NCBI GenBank assembly: GCA_045591095.1
Contig: JAZNSF010000018.1
Location: forward strand, 1 to 31,766
Reading direction: 5' to 3'
From: SIG440 sp045591095
GTDB lineage: Bacteria; Bacillota; Clostridia; Monoglobales; Monoglobaceae
Length of the DNA: 31,766 bases
Position numbers and translations under genes: made by a program. Under the pieces are notes generated by a model. That model was not told the origin of the DNA and searched no databases. It was given only the letters and a program-made list of their open reading frames with translations. Shown piece after piece: positions 24,811 through 31,766 of this stretch (the first letter of the stretch is position 1; the number at the start of each line of letters is the position of its first letter).

Positions 24811-25242
24811 ATGAGCGTAGAAGAAAAAAACTTAAATACAAATATTGATAAAGATGGTAACATTTCTATATCCACCGAGGTTATTGCGACAATTGCGGCT
24901 ATTGGGGCAAAAAGCATAGACGGTGTTTTTGGCATGGTTAATTCACTTACCGGTGGCTTTGCCGAGCTTCTTGGCAAAAAGAATCCGTCTAAGGGCGTAA
25001 AAGTAGCGATAAACGACAAGGACGTAAAGATTGATATGTTTGTCATAGTAGAATATGGCGTAAAAATCCCTGATGTTGCATGGGAAATTCAGGGCAAGGT
25101 AAAAAGCGAGGTCGAGGCAATGACTGGCCTTAATGTAACTTCGGTAAACGTAAACATTGAAGGCGTTAACACTGCAGTGGCTGCAAATGACGCCGTAGAG
25201 GAAGCTTTGGAAAACGAAGAAACAACCGCCGACGAGGAATAA
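24811..25242 (+). CDS. Asp23/Gls24 family protein (YqhY-like)
   Basis: This soluble protein has 143 residues. ATG 24811 has AGGGAGG 6 bases upstream, which decides the start. The Asp23/Gls24 domain (about 18-125) shows ISTEVIATIAAIGAKSIDGV, the glycine-rich FGMVNSLTGGF, a VAINDKDVKIDMFVIVEYG strand region and VTSVNVNIEGV. A short acidic tail follows. In Bacillus the paralogue yqhY lies between accBC and nusB and has been linked to control of acetyl-CoA carboxylase and fatty-acid synthesis. The neighbouring nusB here fits yqhY, but accB and accC are not upstream; a chromate-transporter operon is. Confidence 0.88.
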   Translation: MSVEEKNLNTNIDKDGNISISTEVIATIAAIGAKSIDGVFGMVNSLTGGFAELLGKKNPSKGVKVAINDKDVKIDMFVIVEYGVKIPDVAWEIQGKVKSEVEAMTGLNVTSVNVNIEGVNTAVAANDAVEEALENEETTADEE

Positions 25243-25263
25243 CAGAAAGGCTGCGTGATACAA

Positions 25264-25674
25264 ATGAACAGAAAAAAGGCCAGAGAATATGCGTTTATAC
25301 TTCTTTTTGAATATAAGTTTCAGCCTGACGAGATTGAAAGAATTTTGTCGGACTTTGTCACGGAATATGCTCCGGGCGAACAACAGGAGTATATTGAGAG
25401 GGTTGTTTTGGGAGTAGTAGAAAAGCTCCCCCAGCTTGACGAAAAAATTGGCGAGCTGTCAAAGGGCTGGAAGATTGAAAGAATATCAAACGTCAGTCTT
25501 TCGGTTATGAGACTTGCGGCCTACGAGATTGAATTTTGCGACGATATCCCGGGGGTTGTTTCGGTAAATGAGGCGGTTGCACTTGCCAAAAAGTATGAGG
25601 GCGAGGAAGCGGCTCCGTTCGTAAACGGAATTTTGGGAAAGCTTTGTAAAATCAAGGGTGCAAAAAATGAATAA
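25264..25674 (+). CDS. nusB: transcription antitermination factor NusB
   Basis: This 136-residue all-alpha RNA-binding protein joins NusE/S10 on boxA RNA to support rRNA transcription antitermination. It begins MNRKKAREYAFILLFEYKF, the usual NusB start. A GTG at 25255 is an alternative, since GAAAGG is close to it. Family features include the NVSLSVMRLAAYEI helix, the IPGVVSVNEAVALAKKY block and the FVNGILGKL end. The 3' end overlaps the next gene by 8 bases, indicating a coupled operon. Confidence 0.92.
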   Translation: MNRKKAREYAFILLFEYKFQPDEIERILSDFVTEYAPGEQQEYIERVVLGVVEKLPQLDEKIGELSKGWKIERISNVSLSVMRLAAYEIEFCDDIPGVVSVNEAVALAKKYEGEEAAPFVNGILGKLCKIKGAKNE

Positions 25675-26599
25675 TGAATTATATTTGGGGATTGATACAA
25701 GCTGTTATACAACATCACTGGCTGCGGCTTGGGATGAAAATATAATATCCCTTAAAAAGCCTCTGGAGGTCAAAGCCGGCGATTGCGGGCTTAGGCAGTC
25801 TGAGGCATTTTTTCAACATTCCAAAAATTTACCGGTATTGTTTGAGGACTTAAAGGGAAAAGTAAATTTTGCCGGGTTTGATAAGATTACGGTCTCCGCA
25901 AGTTCAAGACCAAGGAGCGTAGACGGCTCGTATATGCCGGTTTTTCTGGCCGGCGCAGGCTATGCAAGAGCAATTTCTGCCGTGCTGGGAGCAAATTACA
26001 TTGAAACCTCTCATCAGGAGGGGCACATTATGGCGGCGCTTTATTCGTGCGGTGACTATTCGATAGCAGAAAAGCCTTTTCTTACATATCACATTTCGGG
26101 TGGAACTACCGAGCTTTTGCTGGCTAAAAAGACGGAAAACGGTTTTGCTTGTGATATTGTGGGAGGGACAAAGGATTTAGCTGCCGGGCAGTTTGTTGAC
26201 CGCATTGGTGTTTTGGCAGGATTCAGCTTTCCGGCAGGGAAGTTTGTAGACGAAGCTGCGCTTAAATATAATGGTGAAGCCCCTAATATCAAAATAAGCG
26301 TATGCGAAGAATACATCAATTTTTCGGGCGCCGAAACTGCTACAAAACGTGCATTTTTAGAAAATGGTGATGGCTCTTGTGCGGCATATTGCACCATGAA
26401 GTGCATTTCCCGGGCAACCAGAAAGTCAATAGAGTCTGCCATGAAAAAATATGATGTAGAAAATGTTCTGATGGTAGGCGGCGTTTCTTCCTCACAATTT
26501 TTAAGAAAAGAATTTTTGGACATGAAAGGTGTGTTTTTTGCCGAAAGCAGTCTTTCTACAGATAATGCGGTGGGGACATGCCTGATAGGGAAGAGGTAA
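25667..26599 (+). CDS. TsaD/Kae1-like (peptidase M22 family) paralogue
   Basis: This is an ASKHA-fold protein of 310 residues. ATG 25667 has AAGGGTG upstream; GTG 25658 is less likely. It begins YLGIDTSCYTTSLAA, a TsaD-type phosphate-1 loop. HQEGH at residues 116-120 equals the HMEGH metal ligands of TsaD, HISGGTTELLL equals the nucleotide loop, and STDNAVG near the C-terminus keeps the third metal-ligand aspartate. TsaD makes N6-threonylcarbamoyladenosine on tRNAs. This copy is shorter than TsaD (about 335 residues), diverges elsewhere, and lies between nusB and xseA away from tsaB, tsaC and tsaE. I infer a paralogue of unknown role rather than TsaD itself, but cannot exclude it. Confidence 0.75.
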   Translation: MNNELYLGIDTSCYTTSLAAAWDENIISLKKPLEVKAGDCGLRQSEAFFQHSKNLPVLFEDLKGKVNFAGFDKITVSASSRPRSVDGSYMPVFLAGAGYARAISAVLGANYIETSHQEGHIMAALYSCGDYSIAEKPFLTYHISGGTTELLLAKKTENGFACDIVGGTKDLAAGQFVDRIGVLAGFSFPAGKFVDEAALKYNGEAPNIKISVCEEYINFSGAETATKRAFLENGDGSCAAYCTMKCISRATRKSIESAMKKYDVENVLMVGGVSSSQFLRKEFLDMKGVFFAESSLSTDNAVGTCLIGKR

Positions 26600-26600
26600 A

Positions 26601-27062
26601 ATGCAAAAAAGAGTCTCGGATTCGGTTACAGAGCAGGTTCATATACTATCTCAAAGTACTTTAAATGGTTATAATCGCTTGTTTGGCGGAAAGCTTATGG
26701 GCTGGATTGACGTGGTTGCGGCTGTGGTTGCAAGGCGGCATTCCGAGAAGAATGTTACTACCGCGGTTGTTGACATGCTTGAATTTAAGGCGCCGGCTTA
26801 TGCCAATGATACAATATTTATTTTTGGCAAGCTTACCTACGTCGGCAGGACTTCGATGGAAGTTAAAGTGACGGTTTATGTGGAGGAACTAAGCGGCGAA
26901 AGAAAGCTTATTAACACAGCCTATGTTGTTATGGTTGCATTGGACGAAAACGAAAAACCAACCGAAGTGCCAAAGCTTATCCTTGAAACCGATGAAGAAC
27001 GCGCGGAGTTTGAGGCGGCAAAGGGAAGACTAAAAAGACGCAAAGAATATAACGAAGAATAA
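26601..27062 (+). CDS. acyl-CoA thioesterase, hotdog fold (YciA/ACOT type)
   Basis: This 153-residue cytoplasmic enzyme hydrolyses acyl-CoA thioesters. The ATG follows GGAAGAGG and lies just after the TsaD-like stop. The single hotdog domain carries LNGYNRLFGGKLMGWIDVVA, with the conserved Asn, GG and Asp of the active site. Next come ARRH, TTAVVDMLEFKAP and TSMEVKVTVYVEEL. The end is a basic and acidic helix. It sits inside an operon of transcription, DNA-repair and isoprenoid genes, which does not identify a substrate. Confidence 0.85.
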   Translation: MQKRVSDSVTEQVHILSQSTLNGYNRLFGGKLMGWIDVVAAVVARRHSEKNVTTAVVDMLEFKAPAYANDTIFIFGKLTYVGRTSMEVKVTVYVEELSGERKLINTAYVVMVALDENEKPTEVPKLILETDEERAEFEAAKGRLKRRKEYNEE

Positions 27063-27077
27063 GAAAAGGGGGAAACT

Positions 27078-28283
27078 ATGGTTTTTGAAGAACAAACACT
27101 GACAGTCGGTCAGCTTAATTTATTTATCAAAGACATACTCACGCAAATCCCCATTTTAAATAATATAAAAATCCGAGGCGAAATATCAAACTTCAAACAT
27201 CATTCTTCGGGGCATATGTATATGTCACTTAAGGACGATACGGGCGTTTTAAGGGCAGTAATGTTTAAAAACAGTGCATTCTCTCTTAATTTTCGACCCG
27301 AAGACGGAATGGAAGTTATTGCCTCGGGCAGAGTCTCGGTTTACGAGCGGGACGGACAGTATCAGCTTTACATAAATTCCATGGAGCAGGCCGGAAAAGG
27401 CAACCTCAGCGAGCAGTTTGAAAAACTTAAAAAGAAGCTCGAAGCAGAAGGTCTTTTTGACCCTAAGTACAAAAAGCCCATACCAAAATACCCTAAAAAA
27501 ATCGGGGTAGTTACCGCTGCAACAGGCGCTGCGGTCAGGGATATAATAAATATATTGTCAAGACGGTATAAGGCGGCGGACGTTTGCCTTTATCCGGCGC
27601 AGGTGCAGGGTGAGGGAGCTGCTAAAAGTATAAAGACCGCTATTGAGTATTTTAACAAAGCCAACGCTTGCGACGTGATTATCGTAGGCCGTGGCGGAGG
27701 CTCGATTGAGGATTTGTGGGCGTTTAACGAAGAGATACTTGCCAGGGCAATTTTCGAAAGTGAGATACCGATAATTTCGGCAGTAGGTCACGAGACGGAT
27801 TTTACCATAGCCGACTTTGTTGCAGATTTGCGGGCGCCAACGCCATCGGCGGCGGCAGAACTTTCGGTGCCGTCGGGGGACGAGCTTTTGGAAAGGTTTT
27901 CGGTTTTGGGTGGGCGCATTAAAAATGCTTCCCAAAAGTATCTTGAAAGCCGAAAACTTTTGCTTAAGGTATATGCCGAAAAACAAGTGCTGAAAGACCC
28001 AATCTCAAAAATCAACGAAAAATCAATATACCTTGACCACCTTGCAAAACTGTTCGAAAATGCGGTATGCGCATCTTTGGAAAAGAAAAAGCAGACGCTT
28101 GGTATCGTGATATCAAAGCTTGATGGACTAAGTCCGTTGAGCACACTTTCAAGAGGCTACAGTGTTGTAAGAGACAGAGGTGGTAAAGTGATTCAGTCAT
28201 CAACTGATGTAAAAGTGGGCGATGATTTAAATATTGTCCTTAGAAACGGCGAAATTTATGCTACCGTAAGGGAGGAGAAGTAG
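27078..28283 (+). CDS. xseA: exodeoxyribonuclease VII large subunit
   Basis: This is the large subunit of exonuclease VII, which degrades single-stranded DNA in both directions. It has 401 residues with an ATG start after AAGGGGG. An N-terminal OB-fold domain (about 5-100; LTVGQLNLFIKDIL, VRGEISNFK-like and SSGHMYMSLKD) is followed by the catalytic domain. The catalytic domain shows VVTAATGAAVRDI, the conserved IVGRGGGSIEDLWAFN, SAVGHETDFTIADFVADLRAPTP in parts (HETDFT, RAPTP) and a C-terminal coiled coil ending with LSRGYSVV. The small subunit gene follows after 2 bases. Confidence 0.96.
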   Translation: MVFEEQTLTVGQLNLFIKDILTQIPILNNIKIRGEISNFKHHSSGHMYMSLKDDTGVLRAVMFKNSAFSLNFRPEDGMEVIASGRVSVYERDGQYQLYINSMEQAGKGNLSEQFEKLKKKLEAEGLFDPKYKKPIPKYPKKIGVVTAATGAAVRDIINILSRRYKAADVCLYPAQVQGEGAAKSIKTAIEYFNKANACDVIIVGRGGGSIEDLWAFNEEILARAIFESEIPIISAVGHETDFTIADFVADLRAPTPSAAAELSVPSGDELLERFSVLGGRIKNASQKYLESRKLLLKVYAEKQVLKDPISKINEKSIYLDHLAKLFENAVCASLEKKKQTLGIVISKLDGLSPLSTLSRGYSVVRDRGGKVIQSSTDVKVGDDLNIVLRNGEIYATVREEK

Positions 28284-28285
28284 TT

Positions 28286-28522
28286 ATGGCAACAAAAAAG
28301 ACCGAAATAAGCTTCGAAGAAAATATAAAGGAGCTTGAACAAATAGTAAAAACTCTTGAGGGTGGCGAGATTTCGCTTGAGGAGATGCTCGCGCTTTTTA
28401 GCGAGGGGATAGAGCGCACTAAGGCGTGTACCGCTCAGCTAAAGGATGCCGAGCAGAAGATAACTGTTCTTATGGAAAGTTCTGATGGAAGTATGACTGA
28501 AGAAACATTCATAGAAAAATAA
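28286..28522 (+). CDS. xseB: exodeoxyribonuclease VII small subunit
   Basis: This 78-residue helical-hairpin protein binds the coiled coil of the large subunit in multiple copies. It shows SFEENIKELEQIVKTLEGGE and SLEEMLALFSEGI, the defining XseB blocks, with normal length. GGGAGGAG inside the end of xseA is its binding site. Confidence 0.95.
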   Translation: MATKKTEISFEENIKELEQIVKTLEGGEISLEEMLALFSEGIERTKACTAQLKDAEQKITVLMESSDGSMTEETFIEK

Positions 28523-28540
28523 AATTGTTGAGGTAAAGAT

Positions 28541-29434
28541 ATGAATTTTGACAGACAATGGAATTTTTATAGAGATATGGTAAGCGAGCGCCTTACAGAA
28601 ATTTTTGAAGAAAACCAGACTCTTCAAAAGTCTGTTTATGATGCGATGGGTTACAGCGTACTTGCCGGAGGGAAAAGATTAAGACCGGTACTTACCCTGG
28701 CTGCAGCGGATATGCTGAGCGGGAATTTATCAGATGCTTTAAGGTTTGCGGTTGCTATTGAATGTATACATACCTACTCACTTATTCACGATGACCTTCC
28801 TTGCATGGATGATGATGATTTAAGACGTGGACGGTCTACCTGCCACAAGAAGTTTGGCGAGGCAACTGCACTTTTGGCAGGGGATGGACTACTTACCTTT
28901 GCTTTTCAGTATATGACCGATTTTTCGGCGTTTGAAAATTGCTCGCCCGAGACTGTACTAAGAATTGTGAATAATTTTGCCTTAAATTCCGGCTGCGAGG
29001 GGATGATTGGCGGACAGGTAGTTGACCTTGAAAGCGAGGGCAAAAGCGATATTGCCGAGGAAATTCTTACCTATATGCACAACCGAAAAACAGGAGCGCT
29101 TATAAAGGCTGCTTTGTTTGCGGGTGCGGCATGTGCTAATGCCACAGATGAACAGCTTTTGGCAATTTCAAAGTATGCATCGTGTATAGGCCTTGCCTTT
29201 CAGATTCAGGACGATATACTGGATTATACGGGGGATGAGAGTGTTTTAGGCAAGCCAGTTGGAAGTGACGAGGAAAACAACAAAACAACATATGTAAAGC
29301 TTTTGAGAATTGACGGGGCAAGAAAAAGAGCTGAGGAACTTACTCAAGATGCGATTTCGGCGCTTGATGTATTTGACGAAAAGGCTGGGTTTTTAAAGGA
29401 AGTTGCCCGTTTTCTGATGAAGAGAAATAGCTAG
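28541..29434 (+). CDS. ispA: polyprenyl synthetase, farnesyl diphosphate synthase type
   Basis: This trans-prenyltransferase condenses IPP with DMAPP and GPP to give FPP, the precursor of undecaprenyl phosphate used by MraY and MurG. It has 297 residues with an ATG start and GAGG upstream. The first aspartate-rich motif DDLPCMD begins at residue 84 and the second, QIQDDILD, has Asp224, Asp225 and Asp228. GGKRLRPVL and the MGYSVLAGG start are also typical. The chain-length region before the first motif (IHTYSLIHDD) is that of bacterial FPP synthases. xseA-xseB-ispA is a conserved order; dxs, which often follows, is not here. Confidence 0.93.
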   Translation: MNFDRQWNFYRDMVSERLTEIFEENQTLQKSVYDAMGYSVLAGGKRLRPVLTLAAADMLSGNLSDALRFAVAIECIHTYSLIHDDLPCMDDDDLRRGRSTCHKKFGEATALLAGDGLLTFAFQYMTDFSAFENCSPETVLRIVNNFALNSGCEGMIGGQVVDLESEGKSDIAEEILTYMHNRKTGALIKAALFAGAACANATDEQLLAISKYASCIGLAFQIQDDILDYTGDESVLGKPVGSDEENNKTTYVKLLRIDGARKRAEELTQDAISALDVFDEKAGFLKEVARFLMKRNS

Positions 29435-29457
29435 AAATAATTTCAAGTAAAAATTGC

Positions 29458-29486
29458 TTGCATTTTTTGATAATTTGCGATAAAAT
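29458..29486 (+). promoter_or_regulatory. promoter of thrS
   Basis: TTGCAT (29458-29463) and TAAAAT (29481-29486) are 17 bases apart. The leader of about 55 bases is too short for a T-box and shows no T-box sequence. Confidence 0.75.
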
Positions 29487-29548
29487 ATAAGTTAAATATT
29501 TTAAACCAAATGGTACTTTTAAAAAGATAAAGAAAGGAGCGGATTGCT

Positions 29549-31483
29549 ATGATAAACATAACACTTCGAGATGATGTAAAGGCTTTTGAAAACGGAACAA
29601 GCCTTCTTGATGTGGCAAAATCAATAAGCGAGGGCCTTGCACGCGCAGTTTTTAGCGCAACAGTAGATGGAACAGTTTGCGGACTTGATTTTGTACCCGA
29701 AAAAGATTGTACTGTAAATTTTTTGACTTTTGATGACGAGGACGGCAGACGAACTTACCGTCATACAGCATCTCACGTTTTGGCACAGGCTGTAAAGCGC
29801 CTCTACCCAAATGCAAAACTTGCAATCGGCCCCAGTATTGATGACGGATTTTATTACGATTTCGATTTTGAGGAGTCTGTTACCAATTCGGATTTAGAAA
29901 AACTCGAAGCCGAAATGAAAAAGATTATCAAACAAGACATAAAACTCGAGAGAGTTGAACTTCCAAGGGCGGAAGCTATTGCTTTGATGGAAGAAAAAGG
30001 CGAAGACTATAAGGTCGAGCTTATAAAAGACCTTCCTGAAGATGCAGTTATTTCAATATATAAGCAAGGCGATTTTCTGGACCTTTGCAGAGGACCGCAC
30101 CTTTTGTCTACAGGAAAGCTAAAAGCAATAAAGCTTCAGTATACCGCAGGCGCTTATTGGCGCGGGAACGAAAACAACAAGATGCTTACAAGAATTTATG
30201 GAACGGCTTTCCCCAAGAAAGCTGACCTTGACGAATATCTTGAAAGACTTGAAGAAGCAAAAAAGAGAGACCACAACAAACTCGGTCGCGAGCTGGAAAT
30301 ATTTACAACTGTTGATTCAATTGGTCAGGGACTTCCAATCCTTCTTCCCAAGGGCGCAAAGATTATGCAGATTCTTCAAAGATTTGTTGAAGACCACGAG
30401 GACAAGCATGGTTGGGTAAGAACCAAAACTCCGTATATGGCAAAGAGCGACCTTTACAAAATTTCCGGCCACTGGGATCATTACCAGGATGGTATGTTTG
30501 TAATGGGTGACGAAAAGGTGGACAAGGAAGTTTTTGCACTTCGTCCTATGACCTGCCCGTTCCAATACCAGGCATATCTAAACAGAATGCATAGCTATCG
30601 TGACTTGCCACTAAGATACGGCGAAACTTCAACGTTGTTCCGAAACGAAGCATCAGGCGAGATGCATGGCCTTATTCGTGTAAGACAGTTTACTATCTCG
30701 GAGGGACATCTTATGTGCCGTCCTGATCAGCTCGAAGAAGAATTTAAGAATTGTCTTGAAATGGCAATATATATGCTCAAGACTTTGGGCCTTTACGAGG
30801 ATGTTTCTTACAGATTCTCGCAGTGGGATCCCGAGGATAAAGAAAAGTATATAGGAACCAAAGAACAGTGGGACGAAGCACAAGATACAATGGCAAAAAT
30901 TCTTGACCATCTCGAAATTCCGTACAAGGTTGGTATTGGCGAGGCTGCGTTCTATGGTCCAAAACTTGATATTCAGATAAAGAATGTATTTGGTAAAGAA
31001 GACACACTTATCACAATTCAGATTGACCAGATGCTTGCCGAAAAGTTCGGTATGGAATATATCGACAGTGACGGCAGCAAGAAGAATCCTTATATTATCC
31101 ATCGTACATCTATCGGATGCTACGAGAGAACACTTGCACTTCTTATCGAAAAGTATGCAGGTGCGTTCCCGGCTTGGCTTGCGCCTACACAGGTTAAGAT
31201 TCTGCCGATTTCTGACAACTATAGGGAATACGCAGACAAATTATTCTATAAGCTCAGGGATATGGGATTCCGTGTAGAGCTGGACGACAGAAGCGAAAAG
31301 ATTGGTTATAAGATTCGTGAAGCTCAGCTCGAAAAAGTACCTTATATGATTATAGCCGGCGAAAAGGAAATGAACGAGGGCACAGTTTCTGTTCGTTCCA
31401 GACGCGAGGGTGACAAGGGCGCCATGACTTTGGATGAATTTATGGCAATGCTCAAAGAGGAAGTTGATAATAAGGTTATTTAA
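29549..31483 (+). CDS. thrS: threonine--tRNA ligase
   Basis: This class II aminoacyl-tRNA synthetase has 644 residues, full length, with an ATG start after AAGGAG. Domains in order are TGS (about 1-62), the editing domain (about 65-225, with HTASHVLAQAVKRL and the CRGPHLLSTG block), the catalytic core (about 240-535) and the anticodon-binding domain (about 540-644). Cys336 in RPMTCPFQYQ is the first zinc ligand used to recognise threonine. Motif 2 (TLFRNEASGEMHGLIRVRQF in parts) and motif 3 (IHRTSIGCYERTLALLIEKY in parts) are intact. It is transcribed alone and ends in a strong terminator. Confidence 0.97.
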   Translation: MINITLRDDVKAFENGTSLLDVAKSISEGLARAVFSATVDGTVCGLDFVPEKDCTVNFLTFDDEDGRRTYRHTASHVLAQAVKRLYPNAKLAIGPSIDDGFYYDFDFEESVTNSDLEKLEAEMKKIIKQDIKLERVELPRAEAIALMEEKGEDYKVELIKDLPEDAVISIYKQGDFLDLCRGPHLLSTGKLKAIKLQYTAGAYWRGNENNKMLTRIYGTAFPKKADLDEYLERLEEAKKRDHNKLGRELEIFTTVDSIGQGLPILLPKGAKIMQILQRFVEDHEDKHGWVRTKTPYMAKSDLYKISGHWDHYQDGMFVMGDEKVDKEVFALRPMTCPFQYQAYLNRMHSYRDLPLRYGETSTLFRNEASGEMHGLIRVRQFTISEGHLMCRPDQLEEEFKNCLEMAIYMLKTLGLYEDVSYRFSQWDPEDKEKYIGTKEQWDEAQDTMAKILDHLEIPYKVGIGEAAFYGPKLDIQIKNVFGKEDTLITIQIDQMLAEKFGMEYIDSDGSKKNPYIIHRTSIGCYERTLALLIEKYAGAFPAWLAPTQVKILPISDNYREYADKLFYKLRDMGFRVELDDRSEKIGYKIREAQLEKVPYMIIAGEKEMNEGTVSVRSRREGDKGAMTLDEFMAMLKEEVDNKVI

Positions 31484-31497
31484 TAAAAACAAATATG

Positions 31498-31540
31498 AAT
31501 GCCGCAGAGCTTGATATAAAAAGGCTTTGCGGCATTTTTT
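31498..31540 (+). terminator. terminator of thrS
   Basis: AATGCCGCAGAGC (31498-31510) pairs with GCTTTGCGGCATT (31524-31536) with one G-U, followed by T residues to 31540. Confidence 0.92.
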
Positions 31541-31626
31541 ATGCATAAAACCGGAAAATAAAACCACACTATAAAGTATATCAAAAATAAATATCAAAAA
31601 AATATAAAAAATTTTGAGAAAAGTAC

Positions 31627-31655
31627 TTGACAAGAACGGGGAGGTGTGGTAGTAT
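31627..31655 (+). promoter_or_regulatory. strong promoter P1 of a downstream transcript
   Basis: Consensus TTGACA (31627-31632) and TAGTAT (31650-31655) are 17 bases apart. An A/T-rich stretch directly upstream (about 31560-31625) could act as an UP element. Confidence 0.82.
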
Positions 31656-31720
31656 AAATGAGTTGCGCCAAGGGACGTTTGGAGTCAAGGAAAAAAGATT
31701 AAAAAAATCGAAAAAAAGAC

Positions 31721-31749
31721 TTGACAAAGAGAACGTGGTGTGATAAGAT
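31721..31749 (+). promoter_or_regulatory. strong promoter P2 of a downstream transcript
   Basis: TTGACA (31721-31726) and TAAGAT (31744-31749) are 17 bases apart, 94 bases after P1. Both promoters share GAACG and GTG within GC-richer spacers. Tandem promoters like these commonly precede rRNA or tRNA operons; the gene itself is outside the window. Confidence 0.82.
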
Positions 31750-31766
31750 AGATAGGCTCTCTCTTA

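Noticed and set aside
29487..29548. T-box riboswitch upstream of thrS
   Set aside because: The leader is only about 55 bases long with no T-box motif, specifier stem or terminator.

Overview
The window looks like a chromosomal segment of an anaerobic Firmicutes (Clostridia-type) bacterium. The basis is a moderate-to-low GC content, AGGAGG-type ribosome binding sites, frequent GTG/TTG starts, textbook sigma-A promoters with 17-bp spacers, a meso-DAP-type MurE, an SLH-domain surface protein, and gene orders (dcw cluster; yqhY-nusB-xseA-xseB-ispA) known from Bacilli and Clostridia. I cannot name a genus from sequence alone. Almost everything is housekeeping; I see no phage, transposase, CRISPR array or defence island.

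Region 1 (1-14116) is a division and cell-wall (dcw) cluster on the + strand: rsmH (3' end only), ftsL, a PASTA-containing class B PBP (ftsI/spoVD-like), murE, murF, mraY, ftsW/spoVE, murG, murA, ftsQ/divIB, a DUF881 protein, sbp (DUF1290) and ftsZ. ftsZ has its own strong promoter. murD, murC, murB and ftsA are absent from their common places. Together these genes make UDP-MurNAc-pentapeptide and lipid II and build the septal synthase and Z-ring.

Region 2 (14117-17609) holds secG, an RNase II/R-family exonuclease with unusual domain architecture, and an SDR reductase. It ends in a perfect 20-bp inverted repeat shared with the convergent mgtE. The ftsZ-secG gap contains a set of RNA helices that I consider the best candidate for something undescribed.

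Region 3 (17611-21567, minus strand) has a large SLH-anchored NAGPA-domain protein followed by the Mg2+ transporter mgtE. Divergent from it is an AspT/YidE/YbjL-type membrane protein (21744-22976).

Region 4 (22977-23595) is a non-coding stretch with tRNA-Leu(UAG) on the minus strand, its terminator, and a near-perfect direct duplication of the tRNA 3' end, terminator and downstream sequence. Divergent strong promoters serve the tRNA and a two-gene chromate-transporter operon (23596-24719).

Region 5 (24721-29434) is a + strand operon: an Asp23/YqhY-type protein, nusB, a TsaD/Kae1-like paralogue, an acyl-CoA thioesterase, xseA, xseB and a farnesyl-diphosphate-synthase-type gene. folD, often found between nusB and xseA, is absent. 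thrS follows under its own promoter and ends in a strong terminator. The last 140 bases carry two tandem strong promoters, probably for a stable RNA operon (for example rRNA) just outside the window.
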